From positions 193,643,000 through 193,706,999 of the forward strand of contig NC_073306.1 of NCBI RefSeq assembly GCF_027595985.1: 64,000 bases of DNA. Direction: 5' to 3'. This DNA comes from Sorex araneus (lineage: Eukaryota > Chordata > Mammalia > Eulipotyphla > Soricidae). Below are positions 10,776 through 21,245 of the stretch, piece after piece. The position numbers were made by a program, and so were the translations under genes. Numbering within the stretch: position 1 is the stretch's first letter; each line of letters opens with the position of its first letter. The notes beneath the pieces were generated by a model. The model did no database searches, had not been told where the DNA came from, and saw nothing but the letters and a program-made list of their open reading frames with translations.

Positions 10776-11592
10776 TTAGACCTAATAACGGTTTTCTTCT
10801 TCATTCCCTTGTACTTTGATTCAGAATGTCTATATGTATTTGCTTTTGAATGGGAAGTTAAAGCAGTTAACCTGGACAGTGCTTCCTCTAGGAATTCAAG
10901 ACTGACCCCACCAATTTGGCCAAGTCCTGGGAACGTTTTCTTCTCTTTACAATTTAAAGACGCAGAACTCTTTCAAGAGATGACCTGTTGATTGCAAGCA
11001 TTCTAAAGAATTGTTGGACCAAAATGCTGCACAATTCCTCTGACCTTTACCACTGGTTATGAGGCTTCTCAAAGGAATAGCCAAAATTTCTATTTAAGTA
11101 GTAAAATTTTTAGGTATTATTCTCACTGCAAAATCTAGAAGCTTCTTCAATAAAAGAAACTCAACTCATCCTTAATAAGGCAGTTTCTGCAACCTGACAA
11201 TAACTTAGCTCTTTTGTGGGCATCACATGGATATCTCATTTAGATTGATAGCCTGAGCTCTTTAGGGAGGGGAAACATTTTCTTTGACTTTAATGGGTAC
11301 TTTTGTTTTAAGGAATAATATTTCTCTTTCTTTTCATTTCAAAAGTAAACATATGAAAAAGCTGCAGATAAAGCGCAAAGAGCATTTCTGAGTTTTTGAG
11401 CCATCGGAGAGAAAAATCAACATCATATGTAGCTCAGGCTTTGGATAAACCACCAGAGACATTTCCCTGCTTCTTCCTGATATAACACTGTGAATCAGAA
11501 ACCAACAACTGAAATCAGGAAATCAACACTCATCTCTCATTCCCCGCTAGTCCAGCTCATCCAATTTCCCCAAACTATCCCAATGTAATGGA
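10776..11592. other. Unannotated stretch
   Basis: I see no gene, recognisable repeat or RNA here. The sequence is AT-rich, and short frames carry no familiar motif. Confidence 0.5.
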
Positions 11593-12062
11593 AATATTAT
11601 TTTTTTAATATTTATTTATTTATTTTTAATTTATTCTTTTATTGAATCACCATGTTGAAAGTTACAAAGCTTTCAGGTTTAAGTCCCAGTTATACAACGC
11701 TCGAACACCCGTCCCTTCACCAGTGCACATATTCCACCACAAAAAATCACAGTATAGCTCCCCCTAAGCCCCACCTCCTCACCCCACCATGTAAATGATA
11801 AATTTCACTTTAATTTGACTTTCCTTTGGTTACATTCAATACTTCAACAAAAAAACTCACTATTATTATTTGGAGTTTCTCCCCTCTAAAGTTGGACCTG
11901 CTGAAAAGGAAGCATTTGATAATTTGTTTTCTATTGCTGAGAATGAAGTCAAACGGCCACATTAGCAGTTCACCCTTTTGGATTTCTGTATTTTAGTATT
12001 TTAGTAACTAAGTCCAGAGAAATATCTGCCAGAAATTGCATCATTGCAAGCTTTTACCTCTC
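11593..12062 (-). mobile_element. Composite retroposon, 3' half only
   Basis: On the minus strand it has the linker region (the complement of ctgccagaaattgcatcatt and of aagcatttgataatttg) followed by the L1-like end. That end includes the complement of ttcaccagtgcacatattcc and of gaatcaccatgttg, then A-rich sequence. It is the same order as the 3' ends of the full composites at 32464-34007 and 44848-45748, without the tandem repeats. It abuts the L1 at 12063. Confidence 0.65.
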
Positions 12063-15000
12063 AGCTACTTTATATTCCACATATTAGTGCAACCTTTCTA
12101 CCTCTGTCTCTGTCTTTCTGAGTCATTTCACTCAACATGACACTCTCCATGTTGATCCACTTATATGCAAATTTCATGACTTCATGTTTCCTGACAGCTA
12201 CATTGTATTCCATTGTGTAGATATACCAGATTTTCCTTAACCAGTCATCTGTTTTGGGGCACTCTGGTGTTTTGCAGATTGTGGCTATTGCACAGTGCTG
12301 CAATTAACATAGAAATGCAGATGTCATTTAGACTATATCTTTTTGCCTTTCGGGGATATATTCCCAGGAGTGGTATTGCTGGGTCAAATGGAAGCTCAAT
12401 TTCTAATTTTTTGGAATCATCCATATTGTTTTCTAAAAGGGCTGAACCAGTCAGCATTCCCACCAGCAGTGAAGGAGAGTCCCTTTCTCCCCACATCCAC
12501 GCCAACACCGGTCGCTTTTGTTTTTTGGGATGCGGGCTAGTCTCTGTGATGTGATATAATATCTCATTGTTGTTTTGATCTGCATGTCCCTGATGATTAG
12601 TGATGTTGAGCATTTTCTCATGAACCTCTGAGCCATTCAGATTTCTTCTTTGGAAAAGTTTCTGTTCATTTCATCACCCCATTATTTTCGGGTTGGCAGT
12701 TTTCTTCTTGTGGAGTTCAATCAGTGAATTGGATACCCTTGATATCAACCCTTTATAGGAGGGTACTGCATAAATATCCTTTCCGATTCTGTATATTGTC
12801 TTTGTATTTTGGTCACTGTTTCTTTTGAGGTGCAGAAGCTTCTTAGTTTGAGATAGTCCCATTTATTTATCTCTTTTTTCACTTGCTTGGTCAGTGGCGT
12901 GTCAGCTTTGAAGATACTGTTGGCTTCAATGTCGTGGAGGGTTTTGCTGACCTTGCTTCAATGTACCTTAGGGATTCTGGTCTGATGTTGAGGTCTTTAA
13001 TCCATTTTGATCTGACTTTTTTACATGGTGATAGGTGGAGGTCTAAGCCCATTTTTTCGCATATAGCTGTCCAGTTTTGCCAGCACAGTTTGCTTATCAT
13101 GCTTTCCTTGCACCAATTCACATTTCTTGCTCCCTTATCAAAGATTAGATGATCATATATTTGGGGGTGTGTGTCAGAGTATTCAACCCTGTTCCATTGG
13201 TCTGCAGCTCTGCCTTTGTTCCAGTACCATGCTGTTTTAATTACAATGGCTTTGTAGTAGCGTTGGAAGGTGGGGAAGTTGATTCCTCCCATTTTCTTTT
13301 TCCAAGAATTGCTTTAGCTATTCGTGGGGACTGGTTGTTCCATATGAATTTCAGGAGGGCTTGCTCCATTTCTTTGAAGAATGTCAAGGGTATCCCTATA
13401 GGGATCGCATTGAATTTGTACAATGCTTTGGGAGGTATTGCCATTTTGACAATATTAATTCTTCCAATCCATGAGCAGGGGAAGTCTTTACATTTCCTCG
13501 TGTCCTCTTTTATTTCCTGAAGTAGTGTTTTATAGTTTTCATTATACAAGTCCTTTACCTCCTTAGTTAAGCTGATTCTGAAGTATTTGATTTTTTGAGG
13601 CACAATAGTGAACGGGATTGCTTTTTTCACGACACTTTCTTCTCTCTCATTATTTGCATATAGGAAAGCCCTGCACTTTTGGGTATTGATTTTATAGCCT
13701 GCAACTTTACTATATGATTCTATTGTTTCTAGGAGTTTCTTGGTAGAAGTTTTAGGGTTCTCTAAGTATAGTATCATATCATCTGCGAATAGTGAGAGCT
13801 TGATTTCTTCATTTCCTACCTGAATGCACTTAATATCTCTTTCTTGCCTAATCGCTATTGCAAGTACTTTTAATGCTATACGTAACAGAATTGGAGAGAG
13901 TGGGCATCCTTGTCTCGTCTCTGTTCTCAGAGGAAGGCTCTTAGTTTTTCCTCATTGAGAGTAATGCTTGCCATAGGCTTGTGATAAATGGCTTTGACTA
14001 TATTGAGGAAGGCCTCTTCTATACCCATTTGGTGAGAGTTTTCATCATAAACGCGTGCTGGATCTTGTCAAATGCTTTCTCTGCATCTATTGATATGATT
14101 TTATGATTTTTATCTTTTCTTCTATTGATATGATGGATTATGTTGATTTATTTCCAGATTTTAAACCATCCTTTTATCCCCGGAATGAATCCCACTTGGT
14201 CGTGGTGTATGATCTTTTTGATAAGTTGTTGAATTTTATTTGCTAATATTTTGTTGAGAATCTTCACATCTCTGTTCATCAGGGATATTGGCCTGTAGTT
14301 TTCTTTTTTTGTGGTGTCTTTGTTTGCTTTTGGTATTAGGGAGATATGAGCCTCTTAGAAACTGTTTGGGAAGGTTTCTGTTTCTTCAATTTCCTGGAAA
14401 AGCTTGAGGAGAACTGGCAATAGATCCTCTTTAAATGTTTGGAAGAATTCGCTAATGAATCAGTCTGGACCTGGGCTTTTGTTTTTGGGAAGAATTTTGA
14501 TTACCATTTCAATTTCCTTGATATTATTAGGACTATTCAGGAACTCCAGGTCTTCTTGGTTCAGCCTTGGGAAAATATAGGAATCTAGGAATTTATCCAT
14601 TTTTTCTAGGTTCTCTTGTTTCGTGGCATACAGCTTTTCAAAATAGTCTCTTATGATCTTTTGAGTTTTTTTGGTTTCTGTTGTGAAGTCCCCCTTTTCA
14701 TTTCTAATTTGGCTTATAAGGGTTCTCTCTCTCTTTCTTTGTGAGTCTTGCTAGTGGTTTATCAACCTTATTTATTTTCTCGAAGAATCATTTCCTGGTT
14801 TCATTGATCTTTCGGATTGTCTTTTGGGTTTCCATGTCGTTAATTTCTGCTGTAAGTTTAATTATCTCTTTCCTTCTGCCTGATTTGGGCTCCTTTTGTT
14901 GGTCCTTTTCTAAGGTCTTGAGTTCTGAAGTCAAGTTATTTATGTGGGCCCTTTCTTTCTTCCTGATATATGCTTGCAGATCTATAAATTTTCCTCTTAA

Positions 15001-15309
15001 TTCGACTTTAACTGTGTCCCATATGTTCTGCGTATTCATTCTCATTTGTTTCCAGGTACCTTTTGATTACTTCCTTGATTTCTTTTCTGACCCACTCATT
15101 GTTCAACAGCAAGCCACTTAATTTCCAGGTGTTTGATTTGGTTTTCTGCCTCTGTCCATGATTCACTTCTGTCTTCAGTGCATAATGGCCTGAATATATA
15201 GCTGGTACAATGTCTACCTTGTTGATTCTGTTGAGGTATGTTTTGTGGCCCAGCACATGGTCTATTCTGGAAAATGTTCCATGTACACTGGATAAGACTG
15301 TGTATTTTT

Positions 15310-16441
15310 CCTTCTGCCCAGAGATGATGCAGAGCCGCGGCATGAGAAGCAGACCCTCCGCGCCTAAAGACTGTGATTCTGAGGTCTCCTAACCCATTTT
15401 GGCACCAGAGCGGATTCTTGCAGCCATGCATTTTGACTGTGAACAGAGCTACAACCTCGTGCAGCCCTGGAGGGATGTTCCCTCTCCACCCCGTTTTTCT
15501 GAGTGAAAATGCGCCAGTGGCAGCACCCACGTGTGAGAGCCACCCTCTAAGACCCCTCAACACGGAGGTAGGACTTTCTTTAGTGACGTAGCCTGTAGGT
15601 GGTCCTGGGGGGGAGGGTTTCCCGGCGCGCCTTCTGCCCAGAGATGATCCAGAGCAGCGGCACGAGAAGCAGACCCTCCGTGCCTAAAGACTGTGATCCT
15701 GAGGTCTCCTAACCCATTTTGGCACCAGAGCGGATTCTTGCAGCCATGCATTTTGACTGTGAACAGAGCTACAACCTCGTGCAGCCCTGGAGGGATGTTC
15801 CCTCTCCACCCCGTTTTTCTGAGTGAAAATGCGCCAGTGGCAGCACCCACGTGTGAGAGCCACCCTCTAAGACCCCTCAACACGGAGGTAGGACTTTCTT
15901 TAGTGACGTAGCCTGTAGGTGGTCCTGGGGGGGAGGGTTTCCCGGCGCGCCTTCTGCCCAGAGATGATCCAGAGCAGCGGCACGAGAAGCAGACCCTCCG
16001 TGCCTAAAGACTGTGATCCTGAGGTCTCCTAACCCATTTTGGCACCAGAGCGGATTCTTGCAGCCATCCATTTTGACTGTGAACTGAGCTAAAATATTAG
16101 AAACCCAAAACCCAAGACTCAAAGTCTTCACTCTCAGCAATGAAGAGAAATTATTAGATGATGCCTATTTAGCAGGCCTGATTGTTGGGGAAAATTTCCA
16201 AACAATAATAGTGAGCTCTGTATGGAAATATGGAATGTACTCAAGGTATATAGAGAATAAAGGGAATATCATTAGCTACTTAGATGGGGGGGTGGGAGGG
16301 GGGTGTATTGGGGTTCTTGGTGGTGGAACATGTGCACTCGTGAAGGGATGGGGGTTTAATCAGTATTTGACTGTGACTTAAACCTGAAAGCTTTGTAATT
16401 TTTTTTTCACGGTGATTCAATAAAATATTTCTTATAAAAAA
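15310..16441 (+). mobile_element. SVA-like composite retroposon 1, inserted in L1
   Basis: The order is 2.4 tandem units of 320 bp (GC-rich), a linker (about 16092-16280), an L1-3'UTR-like end (gtgcactcgtgaagggatgg ... ggtgattcaataaaa), then A-rich sequence. It is flanked by the target-site duplication aagactgtgtattttt (15294-15309) / aagaatgtgtattttt (16442-16457), and the L1 reading resumes across it. It has no coding capacity. The architecture resembles primate SVA elements, which also combine a VNTR with an L1-mobilised tail, but the sequences are not recognisably related to SVA. Confidence 0.85.
15311..16091. repeat. 320-bp tandem repeat (VNTR) of composite 1
   Basis: Units start with cttctgcccagagatgat at 15311, 15631 and 15951; the third is cut after about 140 bp. 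Units 2 and 3 share variants (gatccagagcagcggcacg) that differ from unit 1 (gatgcagagccgcggcatg), so the array grew by duplication of one unit. It is CpG-rich. Confidence 0.95.
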
Positions 16442-16841
16442 AAGAATGTGTATTTTTTGGGGGGTATATAAAGCCATGTATAGGTTTATTAGCCTTCTCT
16501 CTTCTATTTCTTCCTTCAAAGCCAGTATTTCCATGGTGAGCTTTCATCTTTTTGATCTGTCCAGAGGTAATAGGGCAATGTTGAAGTCTCCAACTACTAT
16601 TGTGTTGCTCACCATGTCCTTCTTAAGATCTGTTAGCAGCTGTTGTAGGTATTTAGCTGGTTCACATTGGGTGTGTACACGTTTAGGAGTTTTATTTCTT
16701 CCTGCTGTACATATCCCTTAATTATTAAAAAATGGCCTTCACTATCCCTTCTAATCTTTTTCAATCAGAAATCTATGTTGTCTGATACTAGTAAAGCCAC
16801 CCCAGCTTTTTTGAGGGAGCTGTTTGCTTGCAGGATTGTTT

Positions 16842-18150
16842 TTTTTTTTTTTGAGTTTCTCCCCAAAAAAGACAGCCCTACTGCCTAGGAAGCATTTGAT
16901 AATTAGTTTTCCATTGCTGAGAATGAAGAGATATGAAGCCCCGCTGTTCCAAGTACATAACTCTTTTTTTTTCCTTCCCGCACCACCAAGTTTATGTCTG
17001 CTTAATAGTCCTCATAATATGGCGGAGGCCACGCCTACCGACAAAGGAAAAAAAATCCCGAGAAAGAACGATATTTCCCATACTCGGCTGACGTGGGGCT
17101 ATGGCTTAGTTCACAGTCTAGAGACATGGCTGCAAGCAGTTTCTGGAACCAAAAGTAATCTAGTTGGCCTCCGGATTCTGGTAGATCAGCAGCAAAGCGG
17201 CCGCACAAAAGTGTGGCCACCCGGGTGTAATCTCGGCATAGCATGCGCTGGTATCGGCCGAGGCCCAAGAATGCCCAAGTGTTCCGCTGTTCCAAGTACA
17301 TATTTTTTTTTCCTTTTTTCCCCTTTCCACACCCCCAAGTTCGTGCCTGCTTAATAGATCTCATAATATGACTGACGCCATGCCGAGTTTCTCCCCGAAA
17401 AGAGAAAAGAATCGAGAAAGAAGAATATTTCTTCTCCTCGGCTTGCGTGGTCTATAGCCTAGTCACAGTCTAGAGAAATGGCTGCTACTTGTATTACCTT
17501 CAATATTTCAACAAAAAACTCACTATTATTGTCTGCAGTTTCCCCTCAAAGTCAGACCTGCTAAAAAGTAACCATTTCACATTGCTGACAATTAAGAGAT
17601 TTTAGGTTTTTTTTTATATCTGTATAAAGTCCAAGGAGAATTCTGCCAGAAATTGCATAACTGCAAGATTTTACTTCCTTTTTTGGTGCTCATAAGATAG
17701 AAAAGCCTGGAGAGAGAAACTCTACCCCCCAGTGCCACATGGACCAGTGGCTCAGTTCACAGTCTGGAGGCATTTCTGGGAGCTGCTTGTGTCCAAAGTA
17801 GTTCAGTTGGCCTCTGGGATCGTGCTCATGCAGCAGCAGAAGTGGAAAGGCCACACATGTGTTTCCGCTAGGTTTAGAGATTGGCAGAGGGTGGGGCCAG
17901 TATCCCCCACCCCCTGGGATCTCCCGAGCGTCCCGCAGCAGCCGGGCTCTTACCAATCCTTTTTGTGCTCAAAAAGCTGCAATTGCCATGCTGTGCCCAG
18001 GAAGGAAGGGTTGAGACAGAAAAACCCTGTCCCACTGGCACTGCATGGGGCAGTGGCTCAGTTCACAGTCTGGAGGCATTTCAGGGAGCTTCTTATGTCC
18101 AAAGTAGTTCAGTTGGACTCTGGGATCATGCTCGTTCTGCTCCTGCTTTA
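16842..18150 (-). mobile_element. Composite retroposon 2, two repeat arrays
   Basis: On the minus strand, array 2 (two units with period about 300 bp, around 17690-18150) comes first. It is followed by a spacer (17480-17690), array 1 (units around 16980 and 17320, period about 340 bp) and a linker ending in a pure A-run (T-run at about 16839-16853) adjoining L1. The L1-like terminal segment present in other copies is missing. Each unit carries 'ttcacagtctagagacat' or 'ttcacagtctggaggcat'. The right end has no clear target-site duplication. Confidence 0.75.
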
Positions 18151-18960
18151 GCTTTCTAACCTGAACAATCCTCTATCCTTACATGGGCGTGAGGGAGAAT
18201 GGGTCTTTTTGGGAGTTCCCATTCAAACTCTGGGGGCTTTATAGACCTATCTTTTATAGGTCTATAACAGAGCTATAAAATAATCTGATGGCACTGCTTC
18301 CCCGAGCAATCTACAAGCCCTGATTTTAGTAGCTTTTGGTGAATGAAGCTCAATTATTGACTCTTGAGCAACTTCTGACAAAGCACTCTTCATAATAGGT
18401 CACAGAAATAACTCCACTCCAGAGCTTTGCACTTGGTATCCCTGGACTCTGCTCTCATTGTTCACCCATGCCAAACTCTTAACCCAATTTTCTTACTCCC
18501 TGAAACAGCACAAAAATAAACAATCTCCATTCTGCATTCTGAGCAGAGAAACCCAGAGAAGCAATAGGCTAACAGTTGCTGCTTCAGGGTAAAAGAAGTC
18601 CAAAAGGTAGAAGGCAAAGATAGATATTGCTTCAGCCAGGGGAGTGCCTTCATGCCTCTTCAGGGTGGAGAAAAAAAAGACTCAATTAAAATAAAAAAAA
18701 TTTTTTGTTAGAGATAACTGGATTATTCCTTCCCTTTGCATATGACTTCTATGCAAATAGTATATCTTCAATTGATTGCTTGAACTTTTAGCAGGAGTCT
18801 CTCAGAAGGCCGAACTCTGGTACATGAATTCTTGAATGCTTTACTGGATATTTAGTGCCTGTAAGACAGCCTGGCTCAAGCACACACAGCATTTGTTGGA
18901 TACCGGCCCTCTTTGGAGGATGAGAGCAAGTGAAAATTCTTCAGAAAAAGAAACAAATTG
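18151..18960. other. Unannotated stretch
   Basis: No gene or familiar repeat is seen. A 12-bp perfect hairpin lies at 18239-18267 (listed separately). Confidence 0.5.
18239..18267. repeat. Perfect 12-bp inverted repeat
   Basis: ttatagacctat and ataggtctataa are exact complements separated by the 5-nt loop ctttt. No neighbouring transposon was recognised. Confidence 0.85.
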
Positions 18961-19289
18961 ACCCAAGTTAGTGGGAGGACAGAGTATTAATCGTCAAGCT
19001 ATGACTATCTGGTACAGTATGGTCAGACATTTTTTAAAGGTCAATCAATTTGTGATGGCAAATGCTCCATATCAGCCCAATCTCTGAGGGAAATCTACAC
19101 ATTGTGACCATATACAATCACTCAAAAGTGCACGACACTAGACCCTTACCATTACTGACATATTACAACAGAAATGGAAGAAGTGGGGCATTTCCCCTGA
19201 TTTCAGGATAGTGATGAAAGCTCAAGAAAGACTTGAAGGATGTAAGAGACTACTATTCTCCCTTATGTAAAAACCAAATTGAGAATTTG

Positions 19290-19830
19290 GTTCAAATTTT
19301 TCACTGTATTGAGAAAAACAACAGATGAGACCTTCAAAAAGGAAAGACATAAAAATGGTAAGAGATTAAAAATAATTAAAAGGGAAAGTATATGCAAATC
19401 CTTGATCTTAAATGGAATTGAGGTGTTAGTCAAAGTATCTAAATAAGTTGATAACTTACACCCCCAAATTAGTTACTTCATCAAAAAAAATGGGCAATTG
19501 AACAGAAAATGTAATTTGTCCAAAGATAACATGCAGATGCTCCCATAACAAATAGATGAAAAGTTTAAAAAATTCAAACATTTATTATTATGGAAATGCA
19601 AATAAGAACTTCAAATACATCCATCAAAAATGGCTTATAACACAAAGGCTTAGGCAGTGTTGGTGAGGATAAATGGAAAAATACATACCAGAATATGGTT
19701 GATGGTTATAAAAATTAACTTAACCTCTATGGAAAACAGTATGGTGTTTCCTGAAGAAAATAACAATTACATTTTAGCCCATCAATACTACTTTGAGGCA
19801 TATATGCTAAATTTGAGGAGACACTAATTT
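19290..19830 (+). mobile_element. Ancient L1 ORF2 fragment
   Basis: Plus-strand phrases typical of the L1 ORF2 C-terminal region are present in degraded form: 'tggaaatgcaaataagaac', 'ggtgaggataaatgg' and 'acctctatggaaaacagtat'. It is much more diverged than the other L1s, so it is probably an old mammalian insertion. Confidence 0.65.
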
Positions 19831-20109
19831 TAAAATATATTTTCACTCTATTTTGAAATATTTACCTTTCCAAAATATTGATACCTTTAATCAGTTTGTA
19901 GATTATTGAAATTTTTTTGTTTGTATAAATAACCTATTCATCAGCATGTTGAAAGTTTAATTGCTTGCTGTTTAGTTTTCAGTTTTTCCTGGCACAAAAT
20001 GTGTACTAACTCTTTGTTGTTATGTGAATCACCAGACAAATTTGAGAAACATTAAATAAACCTTTTTTTATTTAACAATATTCTACCATTGCACACTTTT
20101 CCTTCTAGT

Positions 20110-20606
20110 TTCCTTAATTCCTGCACTAACATATGCCTCAGAGACCTGGGCCCTACAAAAACAGGATGAGAACAATATTTGGTCTCCGAAAGAGCAATGG
20201 AAAGAGCTATGCTTGGAGTATAATGTTTCACTCAAGTGAGAGAAGGAATCCGGAGTTCCAACCTCTGCTGATGACCCAGAATCAGGGACACTTTTTCTTT
20301 AGCCAAGGCATTGAAAGTGAGATAGGCTGGACACGAAATGCGGTTTAGAGACCACTGCTGTACTAGAGCTGTTACCCACTGGATTTCGAGGGTCTTCAAA
20401 AGACTGCGTGGCTGCCCACCAAGGAGATGGTCAAACTTCTTCGTCAAAACCCTGAATGAACAGTTTGAGGCTTTTTGTATTCCTGAGTGAGCAAATACCA
20501 TTGTGCTACTCTAGCACACAACAGGGATGAATCGAGATGTTACTGGCGACCACTCATGCAAATCAAAGATGAACGGGATGATAAGTGATGATAAGTGACA
20601 AATGAT
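20110..20606 (+). pseudogene. RTE-type LINE reverse transcriptase, C-terminal end
   Basis: Frames read TYASETWALQK (about 20128-20160), then GCPPRRWSNFFVKTLNEQFEA (about 20411-20473, with a first-Arg variant), then ESRCYWRPLMQIKDERDDK followed by TGA at 20586-20588. The TYASETW..., RPPTRW.DFF.K.L and YWRPL endings are characteristic of RTE-clade LINEs. Frames are broken between the pieces, so it is dead. It sits just downstream of the UGT 3' end, on the opposite strand. Its last ~80 bp match the tail of the RTE-like SINEs in this window. Confidence 0.75.
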
Positions 20607-20750
20607 TCCCTTAATAGTGAACCACATTTATAGTGAGGTTGTATGGAAAAGACCTGTGACAAACCGTATAACTAAACATCATTTTGGCTCAATGCTATTT
20701 TATACATTAAAAAAAATGGAATCAATGCATTTCAATATCTAAGCATATAT

Positions 20751-20756
20751 TTTATT
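20751..20756 (-). terminator. Candidate UGT polyadenylation signal
   Basis: Minus-strand AATAAA (plus tttatt) lies 210 bp past the UGT stop codon, giving a short 3' UTR. Nothing better is seen between it and the stop; transcript ends would decide. Confidence 0.5.
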
Positions 20757-20965
20757 TTCACTTATTGAATGCTGTTTCTTTTTTCTTAAAATCACATATT
20801 TCTGACCTCAAATGGAGGGAAATAGTTTGAAAGCAAAGTTTGACATAACAACTTAACATGAGAATAATTTTGTCACCAGTGAAAAGAAACCCGCACCCTC
20901 TTCTCTCTGAAACAAACTGGAGGTGTCCTCTCTATAAGAGAGAACAGCTTCGGGCCTCAATGCAA

Positions 20966-21245
20966 CTAGTGCCTCTTTTCCTTCTTCCTTGCTTTAGAAA
21001 ACACCCGACAACAGCACAGGCAGCATTTGGTGATGAGCCACAGGGCAGCTACCACGCAGGCCAGCAGGAAGCCGATCACGTCCAGAGAGTGGTACTGGAG
21101 CAGGTTGAGGTCGTGGGAGGCGGGCCGCAGGTGTTTGGCTCCTTTGTGGCGCATGACGAACTCGATCCAGAAGGCCGCCCTGTCCAGAGGCTTCACTGGC
21201 TGATCTCGTTGAATTGCCCTTAGTTTCATGGCATTCTCCTTATAC
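20966..21245 (-). CDS. UGT2B: UGT2B exon 6 (coding part)
   Basis: 280 coding bases including the stop at 20966-20968. It starts YKENAMKL after the split Ser codon. It encodes the membrane-anchoring helix ([13 protein letters not shown]), the Cys-rich segment CCLCCC and the basic cytosolic tail. Confidence 0.95.

Larger units (their letters stand above)
12063..16841 (-). mobile_element. L1 retrotransposon, minus strand, interrupted at 15310-16441
   Basis: Minus-strand ORF2 is readable in fragments. The C-terminal part is at 12070-13292. The reverse transcriptase includes the [12 protein letters not shown] box around 13750-13805 and its N-terminal side to 14700. The endonuclease linker is at 14788-15300 and, after the inserted composite, endonuclease-domain sequence at 16442-16841. 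Stops and frameshifts are frequent. The 5' end of the element is lost where the next composite begins (16842). No ORF1 is seen. Confidence 0.88.

Noticed and set aside
15311..16091. Possible CRISPR-like or satellite array
   Set aside because: The units are 320 bp, have no spacers, and sit inside a poly(A)-tailed element with target-site duplications in a mammalian genome.
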